From assembly GCF_013155125.1 (NCBI RefSeq), contig NZ_CP053564.1:813501-877500 (forward strand): 64,000 bases of DNA. Reading direction: 5' to 3'. Both the position numbers and the translations under genes were made by a program. The notes under the pieces were generated by a model that saw only the letters and a list, made by a program, of their open reading frames with translations, was not told the DNA's origin and did no database searches. Origin of the DNA: Pseudonocardia broussonetiae. Lineage in GTDB: Bacteria > Actinomycetota > Actinomycetes > Mycobacteriales > Pseudonocardiaceae. Each line of letters opens with the position of its first letter. Positions within the stretch are counted from its first letter, which is position 1. Shown here piece after piece: positions 8,060-17,680 of the stretch.

Positions 8060-8133
8060 GGGCTCACCGTAGCGGCCTCACGCAGTGCGAACCCCGCAGG
8101 CCATGGCGGCCCGTCCGGCCTAACGTGGCCCCG

Positions 8134-9189
8134 GTGCGCATCCTGATCACGGGCGGGGCGGGCTTCATCGGCTCGCACGTCGCCGACCACCTCGCCACCG
8201 ACGGCCACGAGGTCGTCGTGCTCGACGCCCTGCTCCCGCAGGCGCACGACGGCGCCCCGGCCTGGACGAACGACCACGAGTTCGTCGAGGGCGACGTCCG
8301 CGACCCCGACCTGCTCGCCCGCCTGCTGCCCGGCGTCGACGCGGTGTGCCACCAGGCGGCGATGGTCGGGCACGGCGTCGACCCCTCCGACGCCCCGGAG
8401 TACGCGAGCCACAACGACCTCGGCACGGCGGTGCTGCTGGCCGCGATGCACGCCGCCGGCAGCGGGCGCCTCGTGCTGGCCGGGTCGATGGTCGTGTACG
8501 GCGAGGGGGCCTACACCTGCGGCGAGCACGGCCCGGTCCGGCCGGGCCCGCGCCGCTTCGCCGACCTCGACGCCGGGCGCTTCGAGCCGCCGTGCCCGCA
8601 CTGCGGCGCGCCGCTGGAGCCCGGGCTCGTCGGCGAGGACGCCCCGCTCGACCCCCGCTCCACCTACGCCGCGACGAAGCTCGCGCAGGAGCACCTGGCG
8701 TCGGCGTGGGCGCGCCAGACCGGCGGGACGGTCTGGTCGCTGCGCTACCACAACGTCTACGGCCCGCGGATGCCCCGCGACACCCCCTACGCCGGCGTGG
8801 CGTCGATCTTCCGGTCGGCGCTGGAGCGCGGCGAGGCCCCGCGCGTGCTGGAGGACGGGCGGCAGCGGCGCGACTTCGTGCACGTCACCGACGTGGCCGC
8901 GGCCAACGCGCTCGCCCTGGGCACCGACCCCGCGGAGGGGACGCTCGTGCCGGTCAACGTGTGCTCCGGCGAGCCGCACACCATCGGCGACCTCGCCGCC
9001 GCGCTGGCCGCCGCGATCGACGGCCCGGCCCCGGTCGTCGTCGGCGGCGCGCGCCCCGGCGACGTGCGGCACGTCGTCGCCGACCCGGCCCGCGCCCGCG
9101 AGCTGCTCGGCTTCCGCGCCCGCACGGGATTCGCCGAGGGCGTCACGGCCTTCGCCACCGCCCCGCTGCGCTCCCCCGCCGGGCGCTAG
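8134..9189 (+). CDS. NAD-dependent epimerase/dehydratase with a zinc-ribbon insertion
   Basis: A 351-residue extended SDR. The NAD motif GGAGFIGSH sits at the N-terminus and the catalytic YxxxK appears as YAATK. RYHNVYGPRMP and RRDFVHVTDVAAA are typical of UDP-glucose 4-epimerase/dTDP-glucose dehydratase relatives. Between the serine region and the YxxxK there is an unusual insert with YTCGEHG and CPHCG cysteines. The GTG start is 7 nt after TAACGT (8121-8126), so the mRNA is likely leaderless. Downstream glycosyltransferase and nucleotidyltransferase genes suggest a sugar-nucleotide or glycolipid pathway; the substrate is unknown. Confidence 0.82.
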   Translation: MRILITGGAGFIGSHVADHLATDGHEVVVLDALLPQAHDGAPAWTNDHEFVEGDVRDPDLLARLLPGVDAVCHQAAMVGHGVDPSDAPEYASHNDLGTAVLLAAMHAAGSGRLVLAGSMVVYGEGAYTCGEHGPVRPGPRRFADLDAGRFEPPCPHCGAPLEPGLVGEDAPLDPRSTYAATKLAQEHLASAWARQTGGTVWSLRYHNVYGPRMPRDTPYAGVASIFRSALERGEAPRVLEDGRQRRDFVHVTDVAAANALALGTDPAEGTLVPVNVCSGEPHTIGDLAAALAAAIDGPAPVVVGGARPGDVRHVVADPARARELLGFRARTGFAEGVTAFATAPLRSPAGR

Positions 9190-9202
9190 GCCCCGCAGGC
9201 GC

Positions 9203-10210
9203 TCAGGCCAGCGGGAGCCGCACCTCGAAGCGGCAGCCGGGGCCGTGGTTGCGCGCCTCGATCTCGCCGCTGTGCGCCGTGACCAGCCCGCGGGCGATGG
9301 CCAGCCCGAGCCCGCCGTGCGAGCCGTCGCCGGGGGTGCGGGCGCCCTCGCCGCGGAAGGCGACGTCGAAGACGCGGTCGAGCTCGGCATCGGGGATGCC
9401 GCCGCAGGCGTCGTCGACGCGCAGCCAGCCGCGGTCGCCGCTCACCCCGGCCGCCACGACGACCGACCCGGCGGGCGGCGTGTGCCGGATCGCGTTGGAC
9501 AGCAGGTTGCGCACGACCCGGGCGAGCTCGGGATCGCTGCCGCGCACCACCGGCCAGCGGCAGTCCCGCGCGGCCTCCACGCGCACGCCCTTGCGCGCCG
9601 CCGCCACCGCCTCGACGGCCACGGCCTCCGACACGACCTCGTGCAGCGGCACCGCCGCGAGCGTCAGCGTCAGCGCGCCGGAGGTGATCCGCGAGAGCTG
9701 GAACAGGTCGTCGACCATCCCGGACAGGCGCACGGTCTCGCCGCGGATCCGCCGCGCGTACTCGGCCACGTCCCCGGGGTCGCTGACGACGCCGTCGGTC
9801 AGCGCCTCGCTCATCGCGCGGATGCCGGCGAGCGGCGTGCGCAGGTCGTGGCTGATCCAGGTCACGAGCTCGCGCCGCGACGCCTCGGCCGCCCGCTCGG
9901 CGTCGTGGGCCTCGTGCAGCCACATGACGTCGTTCGCGATCCCGCGCCCCAGCATCATCGCCGCGGGCACGGTCACCGCCGCGACCACCGCGCAGACGAC
10001 GAGGAACCCCGCGAGCTGCGGGGTGTACATGAACCCGCTGACGCCGATCAGCCCGGTCAGCGTGGCGACGACGGGCACCAGCACGAGCACGGTGACGGCG
10101 GCGGTGAGCGAGCGGCGCCGCATCCGCGCCAGCAGCAGGCCGCCCAGCAGCGCCACCGGCACCGAGAACGCCACCGCCAGCGGCACCGAGGCGAGCAGCC
10201 AGGCGATCAC
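9203..10210 (-). CDS. Sensor histidine kinase
   Basis: A 335-residue membrane kinase translated from a GTG that overlaps the response-regulator stop by 4 bp. Three hydrophobic helices fill the first 90 residues with almost no extracytoplasmic loop. The phosphorylated His is in [10 protein letters not shown] (about residue 121), followed by the N box ([12 protein letters not shown]), a diverged G1 (DDACGGIP) and G2 ([10 protein letters not shown]). It is the partner of the OmpR-type regulator upstream. The signal is unknown; the short loops favour sensing in or at the membrane. Confidence 0.87.
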   Translation of the reverse strand: MIAWLLASVPLAVAFSVPVALLGGLLLARMRRRSLTAAVTVLVLVPVVATLTGLIGVSGFMYTPQLAGFLVVCAVVAAVTVPAAMMLGRGIANDVMWLHEAHDAERAAEASRRELVTWISHDLRTPLAGIRAMSEALTDGVVSDPGDVAEYARRIRGETVRLSGMVDDLFQLSRITSGALTLTLAAVPLHEVVSEAVAVEAVAAARKGVRVEAARDCRWPVVRGSDPELARVVRNLLSNAIRHTPPAGSVVVAAGVSGDRGWLRVDDACGGIPDAELDRVFDVAFRGEGARTPGDGSHGGLGLAIARGLVTAHSGEIEARNHGPGCRFEVRLPLA

Positions 10211-10908
10211 GGCGCGCCGTCGTAGCGGTAGCCCACGCCCCACACCGTCGCGATCCGCACCGGCGACGTCGGGTCGTCCTCGATCTTCTCGCGCAGCCTG
10301 CGGACGTGGACGGTGACGGTCGACTGGTCGCCGAAGTCCCAGCCCCACACGCGTTCGAGCAGCTCGGCGCGGGTGAACACCTGCCCGCGGCGGCGCACGA
10401 GGAAGGCGAGCAGGTCGAACTCGCGGACGGTCAGCGCGAGCTCGCGCTCCCCCACCGACGCGCGGCGGCCGGGGATGTCGACGCGCAGCGCACCGTCGAC
10501 GACGGGGTCGATCCCGGTCTCGCGCACCGGCCGCTCCCGCGAGCGCCGCAGCACCGACGCCACGCGCAGCACGAGCTCGCGCGGGCTGAACGGCTTCGTC
10601 ACGTAGTCGTCGGCGCCCAGCTCCAGGCCCAGGACGCGGTCCTCCTCCTCGCCGAGCGCGGTGAGCATGACGATCGGGACGCCGACCGACCCGCTCCGCA
10701 GCCGCCGGCACACCTCCAGCCCGCCCAGGCGCGGCAGCATGAGGTCGAGGACGACGACGTCGGGCACGCGGCCGGCCACCGCGCGCAGCGCCGACTCCCC
10801 GTCCCCGGCGACGTCGACGCGGTAGCCCGCGCGGTCGAGGTAGCGGCTGACGACGTCGCGGACGGTGACGTCGTCGTCCACGACCAGCGCGAGCGGGCGG
10901 TCGTTCAT
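10207..10908 (-). CDS. OmpR/PhoB-family response regulator
   Basis: A 233-residue two-domain regulator. The receiver domain has DDD at 11-13, phosphoacceptor Asp55 in VVLDLMLP, Thr in MLTA and Lys in YVTKPFSP. The C-terminal winged helix carries [13 protein letters not shown] and [14 protein letters not shown]. It forms an operon with the kinase (GTGA overlap). TAGCCT lies 6 nt before the ATG, suggesting a leaderless transcript. It diverges from the glycosyltransferase operon, which may be its target. Confidence 0.9.
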   Translation of the reverse strand: MNDRPLALVVDDDVTVRDVVSRYLDRAGYRVDVAGDGESALRAVAGRVPDVVVLDLMLPRLGGLEVCRRLRSGSVGVPIVMLTALGEEEDRVLGLELGADDYVTKPFSPRELVLRVASVLRRSRERPVRETGIDPVVDGALRVDIPGRRASVGERELALTVREFDLLAFLVRRRGQVFTRAELLERVWGWDFGDQSTVTVHVRRLREKIEDDPTSPVRIATVWGVGYRYDGAP

Positions 10909-11009
10909 GGCGCCAGGCTAGGGCGCCGCCCGGGAACGTCGGCCGACGTCACCGATCGGTAAGCCGATCCGCCGCGCGGCACTGCGTCGAACGGCCTAGC
11001 TTCACGATC
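10909..11009. promoter_or_regulatory. Divergent promoters of the regulator and the glycosyltransferase operon
   Basis: On the minus strand TAGCCT (complement of 10915-10920) is 6 nt from the regulator ATG. On the plus strand TAGCTT (10997-11002) is 7 nt from the glycosyltransferase ATG. Both look like leaderless promoters. Confidence 0.45.
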
Positions 11010-11657
11010 ATGCGGCTCCCCGTCGACGTCGTCCTCCCGTGCCTCGACGAGGCGCAGGCCCTGCCCGGGGTGATCCGGGCGCTGCCGCCCGGTTTCCGGG
11101 CGCTCGTGGTCGACAACGGCTCGCGTGACGGCACCCCGGAGATCGCGCTCGCGCACGGCGCGCGGGTGGTGCACGAGGCGCGCCGGGGCTACGGCGCGGC
11201 CGTGCACGCCGGGCTGGAGGCGGCCACGTCCGACGTCGTCGCGTTCCTCGACGCCGACGGCTCGCTCGACCCCGCCGAGCTGCCAGGCATGGTCGGGCTG
11301 CTCGACGGCGCCGACCTCGTCGCGGGGCGGCGCCGGCCGCAGGGCCGCGGCGCGTGGCCGTGGCACGCCCGCGCCGGCAACGCCGCGATCTCCGCGCTGC
11401 TGCGCCGCCGCGGCGTCGCCGTGCACGACATCGCGCCGGTCCGTGTGGCCCGGCGCACCGCGCTGCTCGACCTCGGCGTCACCGACCGCGCCTTCGGCTA
11501 CCCCCTGGAGCTGCTGGTGCGGGCCGGGGCCGCCGGGTGGCGGATCACCGAGGTCGACGTCGGGTACCGCCCGCGGACCGGGGGCCGCTCGAAGGTGTCG
11601 GGGTCGGTCCGCGGCACCGTGCGGGCCGCGCGGGACATGGCCGGTGTGCTCCGGTGA
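11010..11657 (+). CDS. Family 2 glycosyltransferase
   Basis: A 215-residue GT-A fold enzyme. It opens with VDVVLPCLDEAQALP, continues with VVDNGSRDGT and carries the metal-binding DxD as LDADGSLDP. There are no membrane helices, unlike polyprenyl-phosphate mannosyl transferases with a C-terminal anchor. It probably transfers a sugar from a nucleotide donor to a lipid or small acceptor. The next gene begins inside its stop codon (GTGA), so the three-gene operon is tightly coupled. Confidence 0.82.
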   Translation: MRLPVDVVLPCLDEAQALPGVIRALPPGFRALVVDNGSRDGTPEIALAHGARVVHEARRGYGAAVHAGLEAATSDVVAFLDADGSLDPAELPGMVGLLDGADLVAGRRRPQGRGAWPWHARAGNAAISALLRRRGVAVHDIAPVRVARRTALLDLGVTDRAFGYPLELLVRAGAAGWRITEVDVGYRPRTGGRSKVSGSVRGTVRAARDMAGVLR

Positions 11658-12331
11658 CGGGACCGGCCGTCCTCGTCCTCGCCAAGGCCCCCGAACCCGG
11701 TCTCGTCAAGACCCGCCTGTGCCCGCCGCTCACGCCGGAGCAGGCCGCCGACCTGGCCGCCGCCGCGCTGCTCGACAGCCTCGCCGCGGCGTCGGGGGTG
11801 CCCGGCGGCGCGCCGGTGGCCGTGCTCACCGGCGATCCGGCCCGCGCCGCCCGGGGCCCCGCCGTCCGAGCCGCGCTGGCCGCGGTGGCCGTGCTCGCGC
11901 AGCGCGGCGACGGCCTCGGCGCGCGCATCGCCGCCGCCCACGCCGACGCCGCGGCGCTGCTGCCGGGCCGGCCCACCCTGCAGATCGGGATGGACACCCC
12001 GCAGGTCACCGCCGGCCTGCTCGCCGACGCGGCCGCGCGCCTGGCGGGCGTCGACGCCGTGCTCGGCCCGGCGTCGGACGGCGGCTGGTGGGCGCTGGGC
12101 CTGCGCGACCCGGGCGCGGCCGCGCTCGTCGCCGGCGTCCCGACCTCGCGCGACGACACCGGCGCCCGCACCCTGGCGGCCCTGCGCGCGGGTGGGCTGC
12201 GCGTGGCCCTGCTGCCGGAGCTGTCCGACGTCGACACGATCGACGACGCGCACGCTGTCGCCGCGCTGGCCCCCGCCACCCGGTTCGCCGCCGCCGTCGG
12301 CCGCCTGCCCGTCCCGGCCGGACGCGCGTGA
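11654..12331 (+). CDS. TIGR04282/DUF2064-family nucleotidyltransferase-like protein
   Basis: A 225-residue protein of the GT-A/CofC-like family. Motifs are VLAKAPEPGLVKTRL at the N-terminus, IGMDTPQVT in the middle, and GPASDGGWWALGL before LPELSDVDTIDDAHA. Related proteins are annotated as arsenosugar-type glycosyltransferases or nucleotidyltransferases, but the substrate is unknown. The GTG start overlaps the preceding stop by 4 bp, and its own stop overlaps the methyltransferase start the same way. Confidence 0.8.
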   Translation: MTGPAVLVLAKAPEPGLVKTRLCPPLTPEQAADLAAAALLDSLAAASGVPGGAPVAVLTGDPARAARGPAVRAALAAVAVLAQRGDGLGARIAAAHADAAALLPGRPTLQIGMDTPQVTAGLLADAAARLAGVDAVLGPASDGGWWALGLRDPGAAALVAGVPTSRDDTGARTLAALRAGGLRVALLPELSDVDTIDDAHAVAALAPATRFAAAVGRLPVPAGRA

Positions 12332-13134
12332 CGACCTCCTTCGCCCGCGCCCTGTCCGGGCAGCACGCCGAGCTCGTCCGCAGCGACGGCGGCACCTCGC
12401 GGCTCGACGTCGAGCGCTGGCGCGGCGCCGCGGCGGGCGAGGACTCCTGGCTGCTCGACCGCTGCCGCGGCGCCACCATCGACCTCGGCTGCGGCCCCGG
12501 CCGGCTCGTCGAGGCGCTGGCCGCGCGCGGGATCGAGACCCTGGGCGTCGACGCCGCGCTGGAGGCCGTGGCGCAGTGCACCGGGCGCGGCGTGCCCGTC
12601 GTCCACGCCGACGTGTTCGCGCCGCTGCCCGGCGAGGGCACCTGGGCGCACGTGCTGCTCGCCGACGGCAACCTCGGCATCGGCGGCGACCCCGCCGCGC
12701 TGCTCGCCCGCGCCGCGCTGCTCGTCGCCGACGGCGGGACGCTGCTGGTGGAGCTCGACCCCGGCGAGCCCGGGCTCTGGCGCGGCGAGGCCCGCGTCCG
12801 CAGCCGCGACGCCCTCACCCCGCCGTTCCCGTGGGCGTGCGCCGGGCCGTCGGCGCTGCCGGAGATCGCCGCGCGGGCGGGGCTGCGGGCCGCTGCGCAC
12901 TACCGGGGCGTGCGCCGGTTCGTCGAGCTGATCGCGGTGGACGGGACCCACGAGCGGGACCGCGCCGATGCCGGGAGGGGGTGTCGGCACCGGCGCGGCC
13001 CGCTGGTCCCGGAGCGTGGGGCACCACGCGGGACCTGCGCACACGACACCATCCCGGCTCCCGCCCCGCAAGGGCCGGAGCGATCAGTACACAGAGGACG
13101 CAGCGCGGTCAGCCCGTCTCGCCACCGAGGGTGA
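12328..13134 (+). CDS. Class I SAM-dependent methyltransferase with an odd C-terminal tail
   Basis: A protein of 268 codons. The SAM-binding motif IDLGCGPGRLVEAL and the acidic LGVDA are clear, followed by ADVFAPLP and LLADGNLGIGGDP. Similarity to methyltransferases seems to end near RRFVELIAVDG (about 12945). The last 60 or so residues are Arg/Pro-rich and read into the 3' end of convergent pepD by 26 bp. This suggests that the original stop was lost or that a downstream gene, often a molybdopterin oxidoreductase in such clusters, was deleted. Confidence 0.75.
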   Translation: MTTSFARALSGQHAELVRSDGGTSRLDVERWRGAAAGEDSWLLDRCRGATIDLGCGPGRLVEALAARGIETLGVDAALEAVAQCTGRGVPVVHADVFAPLPGEGTWAHVLLADGNLGIGGDPAALLARAALLVADGGTLLVELDPGEPGLWRGEARVRSRDALTPPFPWACAGPSALPEIAARAGLRAAAHYRGVRRFVELIAVDGTHERDRADAGRGCRHRRGPLVPERGAPRGTCAHDTIPAPAPQGPERSVHRGRSAVSPSRHRG

Positions 13135-14638
13135 CGACGACCTCCTGACCGTCCACGATCAGCGTCACCCGGTCGCCGGGCGCGTTCTCCCGGACGGCGG
13201 CGATCAGGTCGTCGCCGTTGCTCACGGTGCGGTCGCCGACCCGGGTGACGACCTGCCCGGGCCGCAGCCCGGCGGCCTCCGCGGGACCGCCCGGCACGAT
13301 CGACGCGAGCGTCGCCCCGTTCAGCTCGCCGCCGCGGCTGACCCCGGCGCCGAGCACCGCGCGGGTGGCCCGCCCGGTGGTCTCCAGCTCCTGCGCCGTG
13401 CGCCGGGCCTGGTTGATCGGGATGGAGAAGCCGACGCCGATCGAGCCGCCCTGGTCGCCGGTCGTCGCGATCACGGAGTTGATGCCGACGACGCGGCCCT
13501 GCATGTCGGTCAGCGGCCCGCCGGAGTTGCCCGGGTTGATCGCCGCGTCGGTCTGCAGCGCGGACAGGACGGTGGCCTCGCTGGCGCCGGACTCCTCGCC
13601 CACGCTCACCGCGCGGTCGACGGCGCTGATGATCCCCGAGGTCACCGAGCCGCCCAGGCCCAGCGGCGACCCGAAGGCGACGACGGGCTGACCGACGCGC
13701 ACGGCGTCGGAGTTGCCGAGCTCGATCGGCGTCAGGCCGGACACGTTCTGCGCGCGGATGACGGCGAGGTCGGAGCTGGGGTCGCGGCCGACCAGGTCGG
13801 CGGGCGCGGTGCTGCCGTCCTGGAAGACGACGACGATCGTGCCGCCGCCACCGGCCGCGGCCTCGACGACGTGGTTGTTGGTGAGCAGCAGGCCGTCGGC
13901 GCTGAGCACCATGCCCGACCCCTCGCCCGCGCCGGAGGCGCCCTGCACGATCAGCCGCACGACCGAGGGCAGCACGCGCGCGGCGACCGCCTCGATCTCG
14001 CCCGCGGGCGCCGACGACTCCGCGACGTCCGGCACCGGCGCGCTCAGCACGCCCGACGAGCCGCCGCTGCCCTCGCCGCCCCCGGCCAGCGTGGCGCCGA
14101 CCGCACCGCCGACGCCGCCGCCGAGCAGCGCCGCCACCAGCCCGACGGCGACGAGCCCGCCCCGGCCCCGCTTCCGCTCCGGCGTGGCGGGCGCACCCTG
14201 GTACGCGCCGTAGGCGCCGGTGCCGGACTGCCCCGCGCCCTGCGCGTACTGCCCGGAGCCGTTGCCGTACCCGGGCGCGGCACCGTAGGCGGCCGTCGGC
14301 GGGCCGTACCCGCCCGGCTGCCGGCCGTACCGGTCCTGGCCCGGTCCGTACGGACCGGCCGAGGACGGGACGGCGCCGTACTGGCCCGAGGACGACGGAC
14401 CGGCGCCGTACTGACCGGGACCGTGCTGGCCACCCCTGTGCTGCTGCCCCGGCCCGGTCGGCTGCTCCGCAGCCGTGGAGGACGTCGGTGCGGACGTCGG
14501 AGCGGGCGCCGCAGGTCCCGGCCGCGCGTACGGGTCGCCGGAGGGCGTGTCGGGCCGCGGGTGGAAGGTCGTCTCGGCGGCGCGGGGGTCGTCGGGAACG
14601 GCTCCCTGCGCGTCGGAGCCGGGGGTGTCGTTCGCCAT
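13109..14638 (-). CDS. pepD: HtrA-type membrane-anchored serine protease
   Basis: A 509-residue protein. A Gly/Tyr/Pro/Gln-rich disordered cytoplasmic region fills residues 1-155, one membrane helix lies at about 161-182, then a trypsin-like domain and a C-terminal PDZ domain follow. The catalytic triad is His256 (TNNHVV), Asp290 (SSDLAVI) and Ser372 (NPGNSGGPL). The gene lies directly after an MprA/MprB-like pair, exactly as in M. tuberculosis Rv0981-Rv0983. There, PepD degrades misfolded envelope proteins and is induced by MprA. The ATG at 14638 is preceded by GGTGAGG. Confidence 0.88.
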   Translation of the reverse strand: MANDTPGSDAQGAVPDDPRAAETTFHPRPDTPSGDPYARPGPAAPAPTSAPTSSTAAEQPTGPGQQHRGGQHGPGQYGAGPSSSGQYGAVPSSAGPYGPGQDRYGRQPGGYGPPTAAYGAAPGYGNGSGQYAQGAGQSGTGAYGAYQGAPATPERKRGRGGLVAVGLVAALLGGGVGGAVGATLAGGGEGSGGSSGVLSAPVPDVAESSAPAGEIEAVAARVLPSVVRLIVQGASGAGEGSGMVLSADGLLLTNNHVVEAAAGGGGTIVVVFQDGSTAPADLVGRDPSSDLAVIRAQNVSGLTPIELGNSDAVRVGQPVVAFGSPLGLGGSVTSGIISAVDRAVSVGEESGASEATVLSALQTDAAINPGNSGGPLTDMQGRVVGINSVIATTGDQGGSIGVGFSIPINQARRTAQELETTGRATRAVLGAGVSRGGELNGATLASIVPGGPAEAAGLRPGQVVTRVGDRTVSNGDDLIAAVRENAPGDRVTLIVDGQEVVVTLGGETG

Positions 14639-14706
14639 GACCTCACCACGTTCGAGGGGGTGCGCCGGTCGCGGACCCGCCCCGCCAGCGTAGGACGGGC
14701 CCGACG

Positions 14707-16137
14707 CTACTGCCCGGTCTGCGGGACCCCGCCCGGGGAGCGTCCGGGCAGCCGCAGCGTCAGCTGCGCACCCCCGTCGGGGCCCCGGCCGGCCCACACC
14801 GCTCCCCCGTGCCGGACGGCGACCTGGCGCACGATCGCGAGCCCCAGCCCGGAGCCGGGCATGGTGCGGGCGCGGTCGGCGCGGTAGAAGCGGTCGAACA
14901 CGCGCGGGAGGTCCTCGTCGGCGATGCCGGGCCCCTGGTCGGTGACCTCGAGCAGCACCGACCAGCCGTCGAGCTGCCGCATCGCCACCGTGACGGTGCC
15001 GCCCGGCGGGCTCCACTTCACCGCGTTGTCGAGCAGGTTGAGCACCGCGCGCTCCAGCGCCGTCTCGTCGCCCAGGAGGGTCCACGGCACGACGGTGACG
15101 TCGAAGGCGGTGTCGCCCGCCCGGCGCTTGACCCGCTCCAGCGCCCGGTCGACGACGTCGGTCAGCTCCACCGGCTGGTGCACGACGAGCGGGGCGTCGT
15201 CGCGGGCGAGCTCGACGAGGTCGCCCACGAGCGTCGTCAGCTCCTCCACCTGCGCGTGGACGTCGGCGAGGATCTCGACGCGGTCGGCGTCGGGCAGGGT
15301 CGGGGCGCCCGGCCGGCTGGCGGCGGCGAGCAGCTCCAGGTTGGTCCGCATCGACGTCAGCGGGGTGCGCAGCTCGTGCCCGGCGTCGGCGACGAGGCGG
15401 CGCTGCTGCTCCTGCGACGCCGCGAGCGTCCCGAGCATCTCGTTGAAGCTCATCGTGAGCCGCGCGAGCTCGTCGGCCCCGCCGACGGGGATCGGCCGCA
15501 GGTCGCCCGTCGCCGCCACCCGCTCGGTCGCCGACGTCAGCCGCTGCACCGGCCGCAGCCCGGCACGCGCCACCGCCACCCCGGCGAGCCCGGCCACCGC
15601 GATCCCGATGACGCCGACGACGGGCAGCGCGAACGCCAGCTTCGTCAGCACCTGCTGGGTCGGGTCGAGCCGCTGCCCCATGACGAGCGCGCGTCCCCCG
15701 CCCGCCTGCACGGCGACGACGCGGTACGGGTCCCGCCCGATCGACGCCGTCCGCACCGACGACGCCGCCAGCCCGCGCGCCACCTCGAGCTCCGGCCCCT
15801 CGATGGGCGGCGCGGACAGCTGCCCCTCCGCCGACTGCGCGCTGCCGTTCGCGGCGAGCAGCGCGATCCGGATGTCGCCGGCGCCCAGGACCTCCGGCGG
15901 GATCGTGGAGAGCTGCAGCGGGTCGGCCAGCTCGCTCTGCGCGGCCGCCAGCGCCCGCTGGAACAGGTTGGAGTCGAGCGTCGCGAGGATGTTGGAGCGC
16001 ACCGTCAGGAACGCGGCGAGCGACACGAGCACCACCGCGAGCGCCGCCACCAGCGCGGCGAGGATGCCGATGCGCGAACGCAAGGAGAAGCGGTCGAGCA
16101 TCTCGACGCGCGCGACCGAGCCGTCGGGCCGGTTCAC
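14707..16137 (-). CDS. mprB: MprB-like sensor histidine kinase
   Basis: A 476-residue classic sensor kinase. TM1 is near residues 22-46, followed by an extracytoplasmic domain of about 115 residues, TM2 (about 168-190), a HAMP linker (LRPVQRLTSATERV), His254 in AGHELRTPLTSM, NLLDNAVKWSPP, DQGPGIAD and GSGLGLAIV. In mycobacteria MprB senses envelope stress with DnaK and signals to MprA. The MLDRFSLR ATG twelve codons in is an alternative start. It lies 10 bp after the regulator gene. Confidence 0.87.
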   Translation of the reverse strand: MNRPDGSVARVEMLDRFSLRSRIGILAALVAALAVVLVSLAAFLTVRSNILATLDSNLFQRALAAAQSELADPLQLSTIPPEVLGAGDIRIALLAANGSAQSAEGQLSAPPIEGPELEVARGLAASSVRTASIGRDPYRVVAVQAGGGRALVMGQRLDPTQQVLTKLAFALPVVGVIGIAVAGLAGVAVARAGLRPVQRLTSATERVAATGDLRPIPVGGADELARLTMSFNEMLGTLAASQEQQRRLVADAGHELRTPLTSMRTNLELLAAASRPGAPTLPDADRVEILADVHAQVEELTTLVGDLVELARDDAPLVVHQPVELTDVVDRALERVKRRAGDTAFDVTVVPWTLLGDETALERAVLNLLDNAVKWSPPGGTVTVAMRQLDGWSVLLEVTDQGPGIADEDLPRVFDRFYRADRARTMPGSGLGLAIVRQVAVRHGGAVWAGRGPDGGAQLTLRLPGRSPGGVPQTGQ

Positions 16138-16147
16138 GCCGACGCCC

Positions 16148-16846
16148 TCACGGCGGCGTGTCCCGCAGCACGTAGCCGACCCCGCGCACGGTGTGGATCA
16201 GCCGCGGCTCGCCCTCGGCCTCGGTCTTGCGGCGCAGGTAGCCGATGTAGACCTCCAGCGCGTTGCCGGTGGTCGGGAAGTCGTAGCCCCACACCTGCTC
16301 GAGGATCTGCGACCGCGACAGCACCCGCCGCGGGTGCGCGAGCAGCAGCTCCAGGAGCGAGAACTCGGTGCGGGTCAGGCTGATCGCGCGGTCGCCGCGG
16401 CGGACGTCACGGGTGTCGGGGTCGAGCGAGAGGTCGGCGAACTCCAGCACCTGGCTCTGCCCGGTCGCCGCGGCGATCTCGTCGGGGGTGCGGCGGCGCA
16501 GCAGCGCCCGCAGCCGCGCCAGCAGCTCCTCCAGCGCGAACGGCTTGGGCAGGTAGTCGTCGGCGCCCGCGTCGAGCCCGGAGACCCGCTCCGACACCGC
16601 GTCGCGCGCGGTGAGCACGAGGATCGGCAGAGCGTCACCGGCGCCGCGCAGCCGCCGGCAGACCTCCAGCCCGTCCAGGCGCGGCATCATGACGTCGAGG
16701 ACCATCGCGTCCGGCCGCTGCGCCTCCACCGCGTCGAGCGCGGCCTGCCCGTCCACCGCGACGTCGACCTGGTAGCCGTGGAAGGCGAGCGACCGGCGTA
16801 GCGAGTCGCGCACGGCCCGGTCGTCGTCGACCACGAGGATGCGCAT
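16148..16846 (-). CDS. mprA: MprA-like response regulator
   Basis: A 232-residue OmpR-type regulator. DDD is at residues 7-9, phosphoacceptor Asp51 lies in MVLDVMMP, and the conserved Lys in [14 protein letters not shown]. The winged helix has [14 protein letters not shown] and [18 protein letters not shown]. Start and length match MprA orthologues. It is the first gene of mprA-mprB-pepD and is expected to autoregulate the operon; I did not find a confident direct-repeat MprA box. Confidence 0.88.
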   Translation of the reverse strand: MRILVVDDDRAVRDSLRRSLAFHGYQVDVAVDGQAALDAVEAQRPDAMVLDVMMPRLDGLEVCRRLRGAGDALPILVLTARDAVSERVSGLDAGADDYLPKPFALEELLARLRALLRRRTPDEIAAATGQSQVLEFADLSLDPDTRDVRRGDRAISLTRTEFSLLELLLAHPRRVLSRSQILEQVWGYDFPTTGNALEVYIGYLRRKTEAEGEPRLIHTVRGVGYVLRDTPP

Positions 16847-16903
16847 GGGGCCCAGTGTGGACGCCGTGCCTGAGACGCGACTGAGAGGCTGGTGGGAGAC
16901 GGG

Positions 16904-17680
16904 TCACGCCCGCGTGCGCCGCCGGAACAGCACCGAGGCCAGCACGACGCCCGCGACCAGCAGCCCGAGCGTCCAGGCCAGCGCCACGCCGCCCCGGTCG
17001 GCCGGAGCGCCGGTCAGCAGCGCCCGGACGGTCTCGACGACCGACGTGATCGGCTGGTGCTCACCGATCCCCCGCAGGAACGCCGGCATCGTGGCCGTCG
17101 GGACGAACGCGCTGCTCAGGTAGGGCAGGAACAGCATGAGGAAGCTCAGGAGCCCCGCCGACTCCACGGTCCTCGCCACCACCCCGAACGCGGCGGCCAG
17201 CCACGACAGCGCCAGCACGTAGAGCAGCAGGAGCCCGGCCGCCAGCACCCACTCGACGACGCCCGCGGACGGCCGGAACCCGAGCGCGACGGCCACCGCG
17301 ACCACCAGCGTCGTCGACACCGCGTTGCGCGTGACGCTCGCGACCACGTGCCCGGTGAGCACCGCGGAGGCGTGGACGGGCATCGACCGCAGCCGGTCGA
17401 CCATGCCGCCGGTCATGTCGTGGGTCACCGACATCGCCGTCGCCGACGCGCCGTAGCCGGTGCAGAGGACGACGATCCCCGGCACGACGTAGGTGAGGTA
17501 GGCGCCGCCGGTGTCGATGGCGCCGCCGAGCACGAGGACGAACAGCAGCATCATCAGCACCGGCAGGACGATCGACATCACGAGCGTGTCGACGTTGCGC
17601 CGCGCCAGCCGGACGCTGCGGCCCGACAGCGTCAGCGCGTCGGTCAGCACCGACCCCGGGCCGGTGTGCACGGCGGTCAC
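16904..17680 (-). CDS. ABC-2 type exporter permease (DrrB-like)
   Basis: A 258-residue integral membrane protein with about six helices. Its N-terminal soluble stretch (SGRSVRLARRNVDTLVMSIVLP) is typical of daunorubicin-type permeases. The ABC-2 signature region is MVDRLRSMPVHASAVLTGHV. The GTG start overlaps the stop of the ATPase gene by 4 bp. With the upstream ATPase it would form a drug or lipid exporter controlled by the divergent TetR. Confidence 0.86.
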   Translation of the reverse strand: MTAVHTGPGSVLTDALTLSGRSVRLARRNVDTLVMSIVLPVLMMLLFVLVLGGAIDTGGAYLTYVVPGIVVLCTGYGASATAMSVTHDMTGGMVDRLRSMPVHASAVLTGHVVASVTRNAVSTTLVVAVAVALGFRPSAGVVEWVLAAGLLLLYVLALSWLAAAFGVVARTVESAGLLSFLMLFLPYLSSAFVPTATMPAFLRGIGEHQPITSVVETVRALLTGAPADRGGVALAWTLGLLVAGVVLASVLFRRRTRA

